Shown here one piece after another: positions 7,629-14,942 of a DNA stretch of 33,445 bases. The DNA lies in NCBI GenBank assembly GCA_937888775.1, contig CALAQT010000590.1:1-33445 (forward strand). Direction: 5' to 3'. Position 1 is the first letter of the stretch, and each line of letters opens with the position of its first letter. Both the position numbers and the translations under genes were made by a program. Below the pieces are notes generated by a model. The model did not search any database, was not told the origin of the DNA, and worked only from the letters and a program-made list of their open reading frames with translations. The stretch is from an uncultured Actinomycetes bacterium. Its GTDB lineage: Bacteria; Actinomycetota; Thermoleophilia; Solirubrobacterales; Solirubrobacteraceae.

Positions 7629-8819
7629 TCAAGCCTCGCGGATCGCCGTCACGTTGTCCGAGGGCGCTGCGGCGGCAGCGATAGCGGCGTCGAGGCCTGC
7701 GATCAGCGCGTCGTCGTGGCCGTCGAACAGATGGCCGTAGCGGTTGAGGGTCGTCGTGATGCTGGCGTGCCCGAGGCGCTCTTGTATCTGCTTGGGGTTC
7801 GCGCCCTGCGCGATAAGGGTCGAGGCCGCCGTGTGCCGAAGGTCGTGAAACCTCAGGCGATGCAGGTGCTCGGGCAGCGCGGCCTTGATCTTGCGCTTGG
7901 CGTCGCCCTTGATGGTCGGGTACCAGACGCGACGCATGAACAGGCCGTGCCTCAGGATTCCGCCTTCGGGGCTTGTGAAGATCAGAGCCTCTGCGTTCTG
8001 GCCGCCGGGGATGGGGCCGGACAGGTGCTCAGCGAGCAGGTCGCGGAACTCCTTGTTGGTGGGGAGCGTGACGGTGCGGGTCTTGCCGCTCTTCGGCCCT
8101 CCGAACACGGGCGGGTCCAGCTGCTTTAGCGCCTGGCGCACATGCACGACGCCCCGCAGGAGGTCTACGTCCTTGCGGCGGAGGCCTGCGAGCTCGCCCG
8201 CCCTGAGGCCGGTATAGGCGGCCACGTAGACCAAGAGCCGATAGTGCTTCGGCATCGCCTCGCCGAGCGTGCGGACCTGCTCAATGCTGAGGAACACCGG
8301 CTCCTCAGTGCGCACGGTAGGCAACCCTCGCATCCTCGTGCAGGGGTTGGCCGGCAAGAGGTCCAGCTCGACCGCCTCGCTGAGAATTGCCGAGAGGACG
8401 GTATGCACCTTGCGCACGGTGCCTGGCGCTCTGCCCTCACGTGTAAGCCGAGCGAAGTAACGGCGCACCACCTCTCTGCTGAGGTCCGTGATCGGGGTAC
8501 TGCCGAACTCGGGGTTGAGGTACGTGCGGACAACCTGCCCGTAGCGGGCGGTGGTGGTGGGGGAGAGGCCCGTCCAGCAGGTCTCTTCCCAGACTCCCAC
8601 GACCCCGCGGAACGGGCGAGGCTTGGTCGTGTCGAGGGGCTGCTTGTACATAGCTCCGTGAGCCTCGGAGTCCATGCGCGTGATCCAGCGCTTGGCGACG
8701 TCTTTGTCGCGGAACTGCTTCTCCTTGCGCAGGGAGGGGTTGTCGGGGTGCCGCCACCGCGCCTGCCACTTGGTGGTGCCGTCGGAGCGCTTTCCCCTGC
8801 TGCGGATATGGCCGGGCAT
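7629..8819 (-). CDS. int: Tyrosine recombinase (phage-type integrase)
   Basis: A 396-residue integrase with an N-terminal arm-binding-like region (KWQARWRHPD, about 17-27), a core-binding SAM-like domain (about 65-160) and the catalytic domain. Active-site residues are visible: Arg206 in YTGLRAGEL, a Lys in GPKSGK (about 243-246), His325 and Arg328 in HDLRHT, His351 in RLGHASITTT, and the Tyr361 nucleophile. The ATG at 8819 is preceded by GGAGG at 7 nt and was chosen over an upstream TTG. It should catalyse integration into and excision from tRNA-Val(GAC) using the 46-bp core. It lies leftward, about 1.6 kb inside attL. Confidence 0.96.
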   Translation of the reverse strand: MPGHIRSRGKRSDGTTKWQARWRHPDNPSLRKEKQFRDKDVAKRWITRMDSEAHGAMYKQPLDTTKPRPFRGVVGVWEETCWTGLSPTTTARYGQVVRTYLNPEFGSTPITDLSREVVRRYFARLTREGRAPGTVRKVHTVLSAILSEAVELDLLPANPCTRMRGLPTVRTEEPVFLSIEQVRTLGEAMPKHYRLLVYVAAYTGLRAGELAGLRRKDVDLLRGVVHVRQALKQLDPPVFGGPKSGKTRTVTLPTNKEFRDLLAEHLSGPIPGGQNAEALIFTSPEGGILRHGLFMRRVWYPTIKGDAKRKIKAALPEHLHRLRFHDLRHTAASTLIAQGANPKQIQERLGHASITTTLNRYGHLFDGHDDALIAGLDAAIAAAAAPSDNVTAIREA

Positions 8820-8853
8820 CAGCAAACCTCCGATGGGTTAGACGTTTTCATTT

Positions 8854-8876
8854 GGTTTCGCGGCGATTGCGAAACC
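8854..8876. promoter_or_regulatory. 8-bp inverted repeat upstream of the integrase
   Basis: GGTTTCGC and GCGAAACC flank a 7-bp spacer, 35 bp ahead of the integrase start and downstream of the next gene. There is no T-tract on either side, so an operator or attenuator is as likely as a terminator. A related half-site (TTTCGCAA) occurs about 25 bp further on. Confidence 0.45.
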
Positions 8877-8918
8877 GCCGCCCCCGGCCAACTTCACCGG
8901 GATTTCGCAAGGCCCCCA

Positions 8919-9275
8919 TCACGCCGCCTCGGCCTTGCGCCTGTAGTCGAGCGCGGAGTAGGGCTGGCCGGTGGCCGCCTCGTACGCCGCCCTGGCCGTG
9001 CCCTCGGTGACCCCGTAGCGGGCCGCTAGCAGGCCCCAGGAGGCCGAGGCTTTGCGGTCCTTGACTACCTGCCTCGCCAGCTTGGCCGGGTTGTCTACGG
9101 CCACGCGCTCGGTCGTGCCGACGAGCTCGGCCATGGCCGCCTTGCCGGGGGAAACCCTCAGGGCCTTAGCGATAGTGCCGAGGCTCTCGCCGTCAGCCCT
9201 CCTGCGCATCACCTGCGCGACGAGCTTCGGGTCGAACGTCAGAGGTTTGATCTTGTACTCCTTGACTGCGGGCAT
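8919..9275 (-). CDS. Probable DNA-binding protein with two helix-turn-helix-like segments (118 aa)
   Basis: The protein has two segments that look like helix-turn-helix units: DGESLGTIAKALRVSPGKAAMAELVG (about 28-53) and SASWGLLAARYGVTEGTARAAYEAATG (about 77-103). The composition is basic and Ala-rich. AGGAGG lies 5 nt before the ATG, and a perfect inverted repeat (TGCAGAC...GTCTGCA) lies 25 bp upstream, a likely operator. It precedes the integrase in the same direction with a 99-bp gap, so it may regulate integrase or act in excision. No specific family was recognised. Confidence 0.7.
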   Translation of the reverse strand: MPAVKEYKIKPLTFDPKLVAQVMRRRADGESLGTIAKALRVSPGKAAMAELVGTTERVAVDNPAKLARQVVKDRKASASWGLLAARYGVTEGTARAAYEAATGQPYSALDYRRKAEAA

Positions 9276-9299
9276 CTTTGCCTCCTGGGTCTTGATCTA

Positions 9300-9317
9300 T
9301 GCAGACTTTTGTCTGCA
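9300..9317. promoter_or_regulatory. Perfect palindromic operator candidate TGCAGAC-TTTT-GTCTGCA
   Basis: Seven-base arms around TTTT, 25 bp upstream of the HTH-like gene start at 9275. Its position fits autoregulation by that gene. It could also be a short hairpin in the leader. Confidence 0.5.
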
Positions 9318-9577
9318 GCGCGAATACTACGCCAGCGGGGTCCGGTGCGGGGTCCCAAAGTGAACATTTATCTTTGCCACCAGCAGGAGCGGGGCTGAAT
9401 GGGTGAACGACCTCCGCCTTGACGTAGCGGGGTGAGGCTTTGCCGCCGGGAGGCGGGCTGGCGCGAGGTCCTCAGGCGTGGTCCGGGCGATCCAAGGCCA
9501 GGATGTAACCCAAGGTCATGTGCTCTGAGGCTGAGCGCCCACCGTGTGCGGGCCGCGCCTAAGCGGCTCCCAGGGAA

Positions 9578-9722
9578 CCGTCGCAACGTCGCTGACGTCG
9601 CAAATTCCGGCCGACGTACTCCTACAGTATTACCCCCTTTTCTTTCTTCGGGAGTAACAAAAAGGGGTAATACAGGGGTAGTGAGCGGTCCAAAGTTTGC
9701 GACGGTGCGACGGCTGCGACGG
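9578..9722. repeat. 145-bp interrupted palindrome with iteron-like boxes; candidate replication origin
   Basis: The two 64-bp arms (9578-9641 and 9659-9722) are inverted copies matching at 42 of 64 aligned positions by hand count. The inner GTATTACCCC and T-rich ends are nearly perfect, and the 17-bp centre is AT-richer. Each arm carries three copies of a TGCGACGG-like box: inverted at 9578, 9586, 9595 and direct at 9698, 9706, 9715. The palindrome ends 5 bp from the stop codon of the P-loop ATPase gene and lies in a region otherwise without genes (9276-9726). Iterons, palindrome and adjacent primase and ATPase genes fit an origin, as in phage P4-type replicons. A MITE-like insertion is the alternative. 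Confidence 0.6.
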
Positions 9723-9726
9723 CGCA

Positions 9727-11178
9727 TCATTCCTCCCCGGCGGCGCGCTGTACTCGTCCTGGGCCGCGACGGCGCGTCTCCCCGTCCCGGTACCGCAGGC
9801 GCACCCGGCGGCCCTTTCCACGCTCAAAGTCCACGTCGAGCCCGTACGCCGCGCGGAGCGCGGGCTTGAGTTTCTTGAGGCGAGCGCTGAGGCCGCGAGG
9901 ATTGCCAGGCCACTGCCTACGCTCTAGCGTTTTGCCTGAGAGCAGACCGAACAGTTCCGTAGCCGTCCCGACCCACACAGGGTCCGCCTGCTCGCGCAAC
10001 AACTGCACCACGGCCGCCGCGACAGGGTCGCCCTCGAGAACGATCCCGGCGATGTCGTCCTGCGCCCGCTGAAACGAGCCCAGCGCGTCAGAGCCGAGCG
10101 CAGCGTCCACCGCCGCCATGATGTGTCCGGCGTCACCCATGCGAGGGAGTTCCGCCACCTCGACAGGCTTGTCAAGCACCTCAGCGACTAGATCGAGCAG
10201 GCCGCCCAACATCAGCGGCAGGTCGCGTTGTAGTTGCGCGTTCAGCTCGTCCTCAGTCCGCCTGCGAACCGCCGTGATGGCGTCTAGCTCGATGGGCATG
10301 AGGCGGTCGCCGAGGTCGCCCCTCAGGCCTCCGGGATCGATCGACGTGAGCACGATGGCCCGGCGGAAGTTGGTGACGTGTATCTCGTCGTCTGTGTAGA
10401 GCTGGCGCTTCGCTGCGCCGTCGCCCGTCACGGTGCGGCAGAGCAGGTCGCTGAACCAGCCCTGAATGGAGGACAGGTTGTCGAGCCCCACGACCCTGCT
10501 CGCCGCCGCCACGGTGTGCCATTCGTCAGCAGCGCGCGGCGGCGTGCGCAAGGGGCTGGGCGATGGGTCCACTAGCGCGATCACGGCGCGCCCAAGCGAT
10601 GTCTTGCCTGAGCCCTGCGTCCCAGTCAGCGACAGGATCGGAACAGGAATATCGGGAAGCAGCGCCATCACGAGCCACGCCCTCAACATGTCCCAGCCCT
10701 CGTCGCTGATGTTAATGAGGTCGCGGAGCGGGTCAAGCTTGCCGTGCCGCACCGGGCGCGGCATCGCGGACGTGAGGGCCGTCCGCCGGAAGATCACGCC
10801 ATCCGGCGCGCGCTTCAGAATCTTCCAGGCTCCGTCCTTCACCACGACCGCGCGACCGTCAGCGTCGCCTAGGTCGATAACAAGGCCTTTGGCGAGCCGG
10901 GCAGACCTGAGGTGTACGGGCACGCGGTCTGCTCCTGCCGCCCGAGCCTCCAGCACCTGCATCGCTCCCGTGAGCGCGTTGTTGCTTGGTGGCTTGCCGT
11001 ACGCCTCGTAGAAGGCAAGCATCAGTTGCCTACTCAGGGCGCCCTTGCCCGAGAGCGGCATGGCGAGGCGCGGCCCTCGCTTTGGTACGGCGTGGGCCTG
11101 CCCCCTTTCGTCAACGACGAAGTCGTAGCCCTGAGACGCCATCTGGACGAGCACCGTGGCCTGGGGTGGAGGACTCAT
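9727..11178 (-). CDS. P-loop ATPase, probable replicative helicase of the element (483 aa)
   Basis: Start chosen at ATG 11178, which overlaps the stop of the primase-like gene by 4 bp (ATGA) and has GGAGGG nearby; longer upstream frames are not credible. The N-terminal 130 residues are of unknown fold. A P-loop GTQGSGKTS (186-194) is followed by an acidic VVGLDNLSS segment (about 229-237) as Walker B candidate and FRRAIVLTSID (about 271-281) as a sensor-like strand. The order resembles primase-helicase ATPases of phages and integrative elements, although I cannot place it in a named family. The C-terminal region (LERRQWPGNPRGLSARLKKLKPALR) looks like a winged helix. Likely unwinds DNA at the adjacent palindrome. 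Confidence 0.8.
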   Translation of the reverse strand: MSPPPQATVLVQMASQGYDFVVDERGQAHAVPKRGPRLAMPLSGKGALSRQLMLAFYEAYGKPPSNNALTGAMQVLEARAAGADRVPVHLRSARLAKGLVIDLGDADGRAVVVKDGAWKILKRAPDGVIFRRTALTSAMPRPVRHGKLDPLRDLINISDEGWDMLRAWLVMALLPDIPVPILSLTGTQGSGKTSLGRAVIALVDPSPSPLRTPPRAADEWHTVAAASRVVGLDNLSSIQGWFSDLLCRTVTGDGAAKRQLYTDDEIHVTNFRRAIVLTSIDPGGLRGDLGDRLMPIELDAITAVRRRTEDELNAQLQRDLPLMLGGLLDLVAEVLDKPVEVAELPRMGDAGHIMAAVDAALGSDALGSFQRAQDDIAGIVLEGDPVAAAVVQLLREQADPVWVGTATELFGLLSGKTLERRQWPGNPRGLSARLKKLKPALRAAYGLDVDFERGKGRRVRLRYRDGETRRRGPGRVQRAAGEE

Positions 11179-12158
11179 GCGCCCGCCCTCCGGCGCTCGG
11201 CCTTGACGAGCTTGATGATGTCCTCGGCGGTGTAGCCGCCTGTGATGGCGTCGGTGAGGTCGCCTTTGGCCGGCAGGCCGAGCGCTGACAGGCGCACAGG
11301 CCATGCGTACGCCCCAGCGGCGGCCAGGGCGGCTACCCGCTGGGTCATGGCGTTCTCCTCGCCTACGTCCCACATAGCAGCCACCTCGCGGCCTCGTACC
11401 ACGGGCAGCCATACGTCGAGCGAGGTGCCGATGCCGTGCGTGCCGCTGACGGTGGGGAGGCCGTGTTGCCTGCCGAGCAGCGCGTCCAGCAATCCGCCCA
11501 CCGCGAGGATCGGTCCGTCAGGGAGCGGGCGCGGGTACAGCTGCGTCCTCTCGGGGATGCCTTTGCCGGCCAGCACCTTGTACTTCGGGCCGTCCACGTG
11601 TGGAAGAAGCATCCGGACGAGGTTTACGATCTGGCCCGCCGCGTCACGAATCGGAATGGTCAGGGAGTTGGTTGCTGCGTCCAACCCGATCTGTGCCCGG
11701 CGGACTGTGCGCATAGTCAAGCCGCGCCGTCTCAGGTAGAGCCGCGCCGAGGGCTTAGCCCGCAGAGCATCGGCCCACGTCTCGACCTGCGCCTCGCTGG
11801 GCACCGGGGCGACGTAGCCCATCGTCGCGGCGCTGTCGAGGTAGTCGCCCAGCCAGCGATGCGGTTCGGCCTTGATGGAACCACCGTCGGGAGCGTCTAC
11901 CGCCTCGGCGAGCGCGCGCAGCAGGTCACCATCCGTGACGCCTTCGGCTTCGCAGGAGTAACAGCCGATAAACCATCGCCCATAGGGAGCCGGGGTTACA
12001 TCGAGTGTCGCCTCGTTGCCGCACGCCGGGCAAGCGCCGGTCTGCTTGACGCGGGAGGCGTTACCCTCAGGGGTGCCTCCTGAGGCATTGGCGTTGTTTT
12101 GGCGGGGTCGGGGTGGCTGGCTAGTTCGCCCCGGCCTGCGCCGTATCTTAACCACCAC
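11175..12158 (-). CDS. DNA primase-like protein: zinc-binding domain plus degenerate TOPRIM (327 aa)
   Basis: An N-terminal zinc ribbon with CPAC (Cys43, Cys46) and CYSC (Cys66, Cys69) resembles the CHC2-type ribbon of DnaG-like primases. A TOPRIM-like domain follows (about 205-300), with ILAVGGLLDALLG and later AAMWDVGEENA. In active TOPRIM primases the first motif reads EGxxD and the second DxD; here the Glu position is Gly221 and the second Asp position is Gly266, so catalysis may be altered or lost. Start is GTG 12158, directly after the HTH gene (stop 12160-12162), and its stop overlaps the ATPase start, giving a tight three-gene operon. Confidence 0.82.
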   Translation of the reverse strand: MVVKIRRRPGRTSQPPRPRQNNANASGGTPEGNASRVKQTGACPACGNEATLDVTPAPYGRWFIGCYSCEAEGVTDGDLLRALAEAVDAPDGGSIKAEPHRWLGDYLDSAATMGYVAPVPSEAQVETWADALRAKPSARLYLRRRGLTMRTVRRAQIGLDAATNSLTIPIRDAAGQIVNLVRMLLPHVDGPKYKVLAGKGIPERTQLYPRPLPDGPILAVGGLLDALLGRQHGLPTVSGTHGIGTSLDVWLPVVRGREVAAMWDVGEENAMTQRVAALAAAGAYAWPVRLSALGLPAKGDLTDAITGGYTAEDIIKLVKAERRRAGA

Positions 12159-12159
12159 G

Positions 12160-12387
12160 TCACGCTGCCGGATCGACGTTCAGTGACGTGATCCACTCGT
12201 CGAGCTTGTCAGGGTCAAAGCGGATCGGGCTGGTCCGCGCATCGCCCATCTTCAAGTGCGGGATGCGGCGTTCTGCGACGAGGCGGCGCACGTAACGCTC
12301 TGAGAATCCGGTGTACTGTGCCGCCCCCTCAAATCCGAGTAGCGGCCTGCCGGAGCGCTTCTGTTGAGGGTCTGCTGTCTTAGGCAC
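12160..12387 (-). CDS. MerR/excisionase-like helix-turn-helix protein (75 aa)
   Basis: A 75-residue protein with the small winged-helix pattern FEGAAQYTGFSERYVRRLVAERRIPHLKMG followed by PIRFDPDKLDEWI, as in HTH_17 excisionases and phage regulators. Start is GTG 12387, with AAGGAG 6 nt upstream; that Shine-Dalgarno can be paired by an upstream anti-SD CUCCU in the folded leader. First gene of the replication operon. It could direct excision by bending DNA at the att sites or repress its own operon. Confidence 0.85.
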   Translation of the reverse strand: MPKTADPQQKRSGRPLLGFEGAAQYTGFSERYVRRLVAERRIPHLKMGDARTSPIRFDPDKLDEWITSLNVDPAA

Positions 12388-12466
12388 GGCTATCTCCTTC
12401 GGGATGCTGGCGGCTACCGACCGCCAGTAATTGACCTGGTGGTCGGGAGTGCCGATTCCCGAGGAG
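12388..12466 (-). promoter_or_regulatory. Folded 5' leader, copy B of the riboregulator candidate
   Basis: In mRNA, CUCCUCGGGA (12457-12466) pairs with the segment at 12394-12404 that contains the Shine-Dalgarno AGGAG, leaving one bulged A. Inside is a 7-bp hairpin (12407-12413 with 12421-12427). Aligned with copy A at 7416-7494, many bases between the stems are shared (AATTGAC, GACCGCCAG, ATTCCC), while hairpin and outer-stem bases change with pairing kept. It precedes the HTH-primase-ATPase operon. Confidence 0.63.
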
Positions 12467-12612
12467 AGTCGAAAGCTCTCCCTGCCTGTCGCCCTTTGTG
12501 GCGGTGGCCTACCTGCTCTGTATGGGAGGGTCTATTCCCTCCGCCCGATCTTCGCCCTTTCGGGGGCACATCGGGTTCTCTCGTAGTAGCGTGTGGCTAT
12601 GTCATGAGGCGC

Positions 12613-12657
12613 GGCAAGTATAGCGCCAAGAGGGCCAAGTTAGGCCCAAGTTGGGCC
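12613..12657. repeat. Short CAAG repeats and a GGCCCAA-G-TTGGGCC palindrome
   Basis: GGCAAG/GCCAAG/CCCAAG occur at 12613, 12625, 12634 and 12645, spaced 9-12 bp, and the last one is half of a perfect 7-bp-arm palindrome (12643-12657). They lie in the roughly 215 bp upstream of leader B that must contain the promoter of the replication operon. Helically phased boxes suggest regulator binding; a second origin-like site is possible. The rest of 12467-12681 shows no gene. Confidence 0.45.
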
Positions 12658-12681
12658 GTCCCGAGGCCGTAGTTTGCGGGG

Positions 12682-13281
12682 TCAGTTGGTGCGACCCGCG
12701 CTCAGCGCGGCGAGGGAGCGAGGCTCGGCCTGTGTGGAGGCGAGCTCTTCCCGGAGGGCCGCGCCGAGGCGTTTACGCATCTCGGCGGATAGCCCGGCGG
12801 TGTCGGCGGCTTTGGCCAGGGCGTGGCCTAGGAGAGTGACCTGCGCCTCGGCTACGCGGATGGCAGCCTCGTCCACACCGGATTCGATACAGAGGCGGGC
12901 GACGCGGGTCTTGCGGTCGCGCTCGGAGTTGTAGAGGCTCGTGACTGCGACACCGTAGGGAGAGCCGAGTTCCTCCTGCCCCATGTCGGCCAGGGCCTGC
13001 CGCAAAAAGGAGACGTGCCCCGTGGAGGCCCACATCTCCTGCAGTAGCGCCTGCAGGGCGCTGACGTTGGTGACAGGCTCGCCCATCATCACCATCTTCT
13101 TCGTAAGCCCACGCTTGATCGCCGCCTTTTCATGCGTACCCGTGGAGCCGCCGTGCAGCTTGCATCGGCCGATGCCCTTGTGTGAGGTGCCTTGCCCGGC
13201 GAAGAGGCGGCAGGGTTCACCGTTTTTCCGCTTAGCGCCGCATAGCGCCTGCTCGCTGCGCTCATCCCGTGTCATAGCCAT
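12682..13281 (-). CDS. HGGxSTG zinc-binding phage-type protein (199 aa)
   Basis: Near the N-terminus, CGAKRKNGEPC and, sixteen residues on, CKLHGGSTG form a Cys-Cys-Cys-His cluster (C12, C22, C38, H41 counted from the ATG at 13275). This is the HGGxSTG motif of a small protein often found beside terminase genes of actinobacterial and other phages. The rest is helical (ALQALLQEMWASTGHVSFLRQALADMGQ). Its function is not established; a DNA-binding or packaging-recognition role would suit a satellite that redirects helper packaging, but no large terminase is present. Two ATGs (13281, 13275) are possible. It is divergent from the 333-aa gene across TCCGAGT boxes. Confidence 0.75.
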   Translation of the reverse strand: MAMTRDERSEQALCGAKRKNGEPCRLFAGQGTSHKGIGRCKLHGGSTGTHEKAAIKRGLTKKMVMMGEPVTNVSALQALLQEMWASTGHVSFLRQALADMGQEELGSPYGVAVTSLYNSERDRKTRVARLCIESGVDEAAIRVAEAQVTLLGHALAKAADTAGLSAEMRKRLGAALREELASTQAEPRSLAALSAGRTN

Positions 13282-13297
13282 GCGCCCTAGCTTAGCT

Positions 13298-13389
13298 GTT
13301 ACTCGGATCAGTTACTCATCCGAATTACCCTATTCACCTAAACGAGCCGTCCGAGTTGGTGGCAATGGCGTATACCTAGTCCGAGTAAC
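13298..13389. promoter_or_regulatory. Divergent control region with TCCGAGT boxes
   Basis: GTTACTCGGA at 13298-13307 and TCCGAGTAAC at 13380-13389 are exact 10-bp inverted copies. A third TCCGAGT lies at 13350-13356, and a weaker GTTACTCATCCGA at 13311-13323. They span the gap between the leftward HGGxSTG gene and the rightward gene cluster, with a TATACCT -10-like element at 13371. Most likely operator sites for one regulator controlling both directions. Confidence 0.6.
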
Positions 13390-13417
13390 ACGCCAACGCC
13401 ACCAATAGGAGACACAA

Positions 13418-14419
13418 GTGACTGACAAACTCACCGAGGCGCGCTACGTGCCAATAACCAGCCAGGAGCAGGCCCCGGCCGTGTTCCGGGAGGGCTGGCT
13501 GCCCGACACCGACGCGTTCCCGGAGCTAGCCGAGGCGCGGGAGAAGCTCGCCGCGCTCAACCAGGCCCGCGCCGACGCCCGAGCGCGGCAGACCCTCGTC
13601 GTGGAGAAGATGGAGAACGACGCGCAGCGCCGCGAGCTAGAGATGCGCGACGCCTACCTCAGGGGCGAGCGCCCGCCGCTGGAGGCGGAGGACCCCGACC
13701 TCAAGGCGGAGCTCCTACAGGCGCAGGAGCAGGGCCACGCCGCGACCTCCGCCTACCTAGAGCAGATCAACCGGTGCGTTGCGCTGGTGGTGGAGCGCAG
13801 GGAGGCGTGGTTCGCGACGATCGACCTGTACCAGGCTGAGATTGACGCCGAGGTGCAGCGCCTGATGGAAGAGGCCGCGAAACTCCGCACCAAGCGCGGA
13901 AACTTCACCCGCTTCGAGCTGTGGTGCGAACGGACGGGCGGGCGCGTACGCCCGGCGACGCAGGAGCGCCCGGGCACGACCCAGTGTGGGGCTGATTACC
14001 CAGCCGATCACTTCCCCTACGCGGATATGCCGCTGCCGGTCAGCGGCGACGCCGTAGAGGAAGAGGCGCGGATGACCGAGTTCTTCATGCGCTCCTTCGC
14101 GGGCTTCGACGGGAAGAACCTCCCGCTCTCCGAGGAGCAGGGCCGCGCGCTGGACGAGCGCAACGCTGCCGCCAGGGCGCAGGACCCTGAGGTGGACTTG
14201 CAGATGGCCGAGCTTGGCGAGGACGATCTCGTTGACTGGCTGATGGGCTGCGGTCAGTTCGACGGCAAGCCCAAGCCCGGCCCAGAGCTAACGGTCGCCG
14301 TGGTCGAAGACGACCCGGCGTTCGCCGCCCGGATGCTGCGAGCCGAGCGCACCGCCACCGGGGACAACCCACGGCAGGCCGTCGTAAGCGGCCTCAACCA
14401 GATCAGCGGTGGACGATGA
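13418..14419 (+). CDS. Hypothetical coiled-coil protein, first gene of the rightward cluster (333 aa)
   Basis: Start is GTG with AGGAG 8 nt upstream. Long helical stretches (about 35-165: LAEAREKLAALNQARADARARQ and EAQ/ELLQAQEQGH runs) indicate coiled coils. A middle part has FELWCERTGGR, and the acidic C-terminal third ends in ISGGR. No family was recognised. It overlaps the next gene by 4 bp (ATGA) and heads five tightly packed frames. In satellites or phages such a protein could be structural, a scaffold or a tether, but nothing in the sequence proves it. Confidence 0.72.
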   Translation: MTDKLTEARYVPITSQEQAPAVFREGWLPDTDAFPELAEAREKLAALNQARADARARQTLVVEKMENDAQRRELEMRDAYLRGERPPLEAEDPDLKAELLQAQEQGHAATSAYLEQINRCVALVVERREAWFATIDLYQAEIDAEVQRLMEEAAKLRTKRGNFTRFELWCERTGGRVRPATQERPGTTQCGADYPADHFPYADMPLPVSGDAVEEEARMTEFFMRSFAGFDGKNLPLSEEQGRALDERNAAARAQDPEVDLQMAELGEDDLVDWLMGCGQFDGKPKPGPELTVAVVEDDPAFAARMLRAERTATGDNPRQAVVSGLNQISGGR

Positions 14420-14841
14420 CGCGGCGGACGCTCGACCGGTCGCAGGCCGCGCGCACCTACGACGGGCCTCCGGCAGACAGGATGGCCGGGCGTCCCGGCG
14501 GCACACGCGCTGCCAGGGCCGCAGGCAACCTCACGCCGAAACCCGCCGTCAGTGCGGCCACCGTGGCGCGGGCTAACGCCTTCCTCGGCCGGGAAGCACT
14601 GCTGGATCACGCTGTGCATGCGGGAGTGATTGGCACGAACATGCGCGGCCACTACGCCGCTTGCTTTGACGCTGACCCGGAGGGTACCCGCGCCTACCTC
14701 GGCGGCATTGGCCTAGCGCGCCAGGAGGCCGCAGAGGCCTCCGACGCTTACGACGAGACCACGCTCAGCCCCGTGGAGCGGCAGCGTATCGAGGCTGCCC
14801 GGCAGGGCGGGCGACCGCGGCTCGGCGGGGAGGGCCCCTGA
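14416..14841 (+). CDS. Hypothetical basic protein, cluster gene 2 (141 aa)
   Basis: The N-terminal 50 residues are Arg/Ala/Pro-rich and likely disordered (SQAARTYDGPPADRMAG). A helical middle (ATVARANAFLGREALLDHAV) precedes FDADPEGTRAYLGGIGLARQEA. The C-terminus TTLSPVERQRIEAARQG loosely resembles the tail of phage scaffold or minor proteins, but this is weak. The start codon overlaps the previous stop (ATGA) and its stop overlaps the next start (TGATG), so expression is coupled on both sides. Confidence 0.65.
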   Translation: MTRRTLDRSQAARTYDGPPADRMAGRPGGTRAARAAGNLTPKPAVSAATVARANAFLGREALLDHAVHAGVIGTNMRGHYAACFDADPEGTRAYLGGIGLARQEAAEASDAYDETTLSPVERQRIEAARQGGRPRLGGEGP

Positions 14842-14942
14842 TGCCGCTCATTATCCAAACCCCCAGCGGCCCCATCGTCTTGGGCAAACGGCAGACCTGG
14901 CCTCCCAAGCCCAAAACCGGCACCCCGATCAAGACTCTCTGA
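14841..14942 (+). CDS. 33-aa microprotein coupled between two genes
   Basis: A 33-codon frame, MPLIIQTPSGPIVLGKRQ followed by a Pro/Lys-rich tail. Its ATG shares a base with the stop of the gene before (TGATG), and its stop shares a base with the ATG of the gene after (TGATG). Such exact coupling at both ends is hard to explain if it is not translated. Function unknown; the basic tail suggests nucleic-acid or protein binding. Confidence 0.6.
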   Translation: MPLIIQTPSGPIVLGKRQTWPPKPKTGTPIKTL

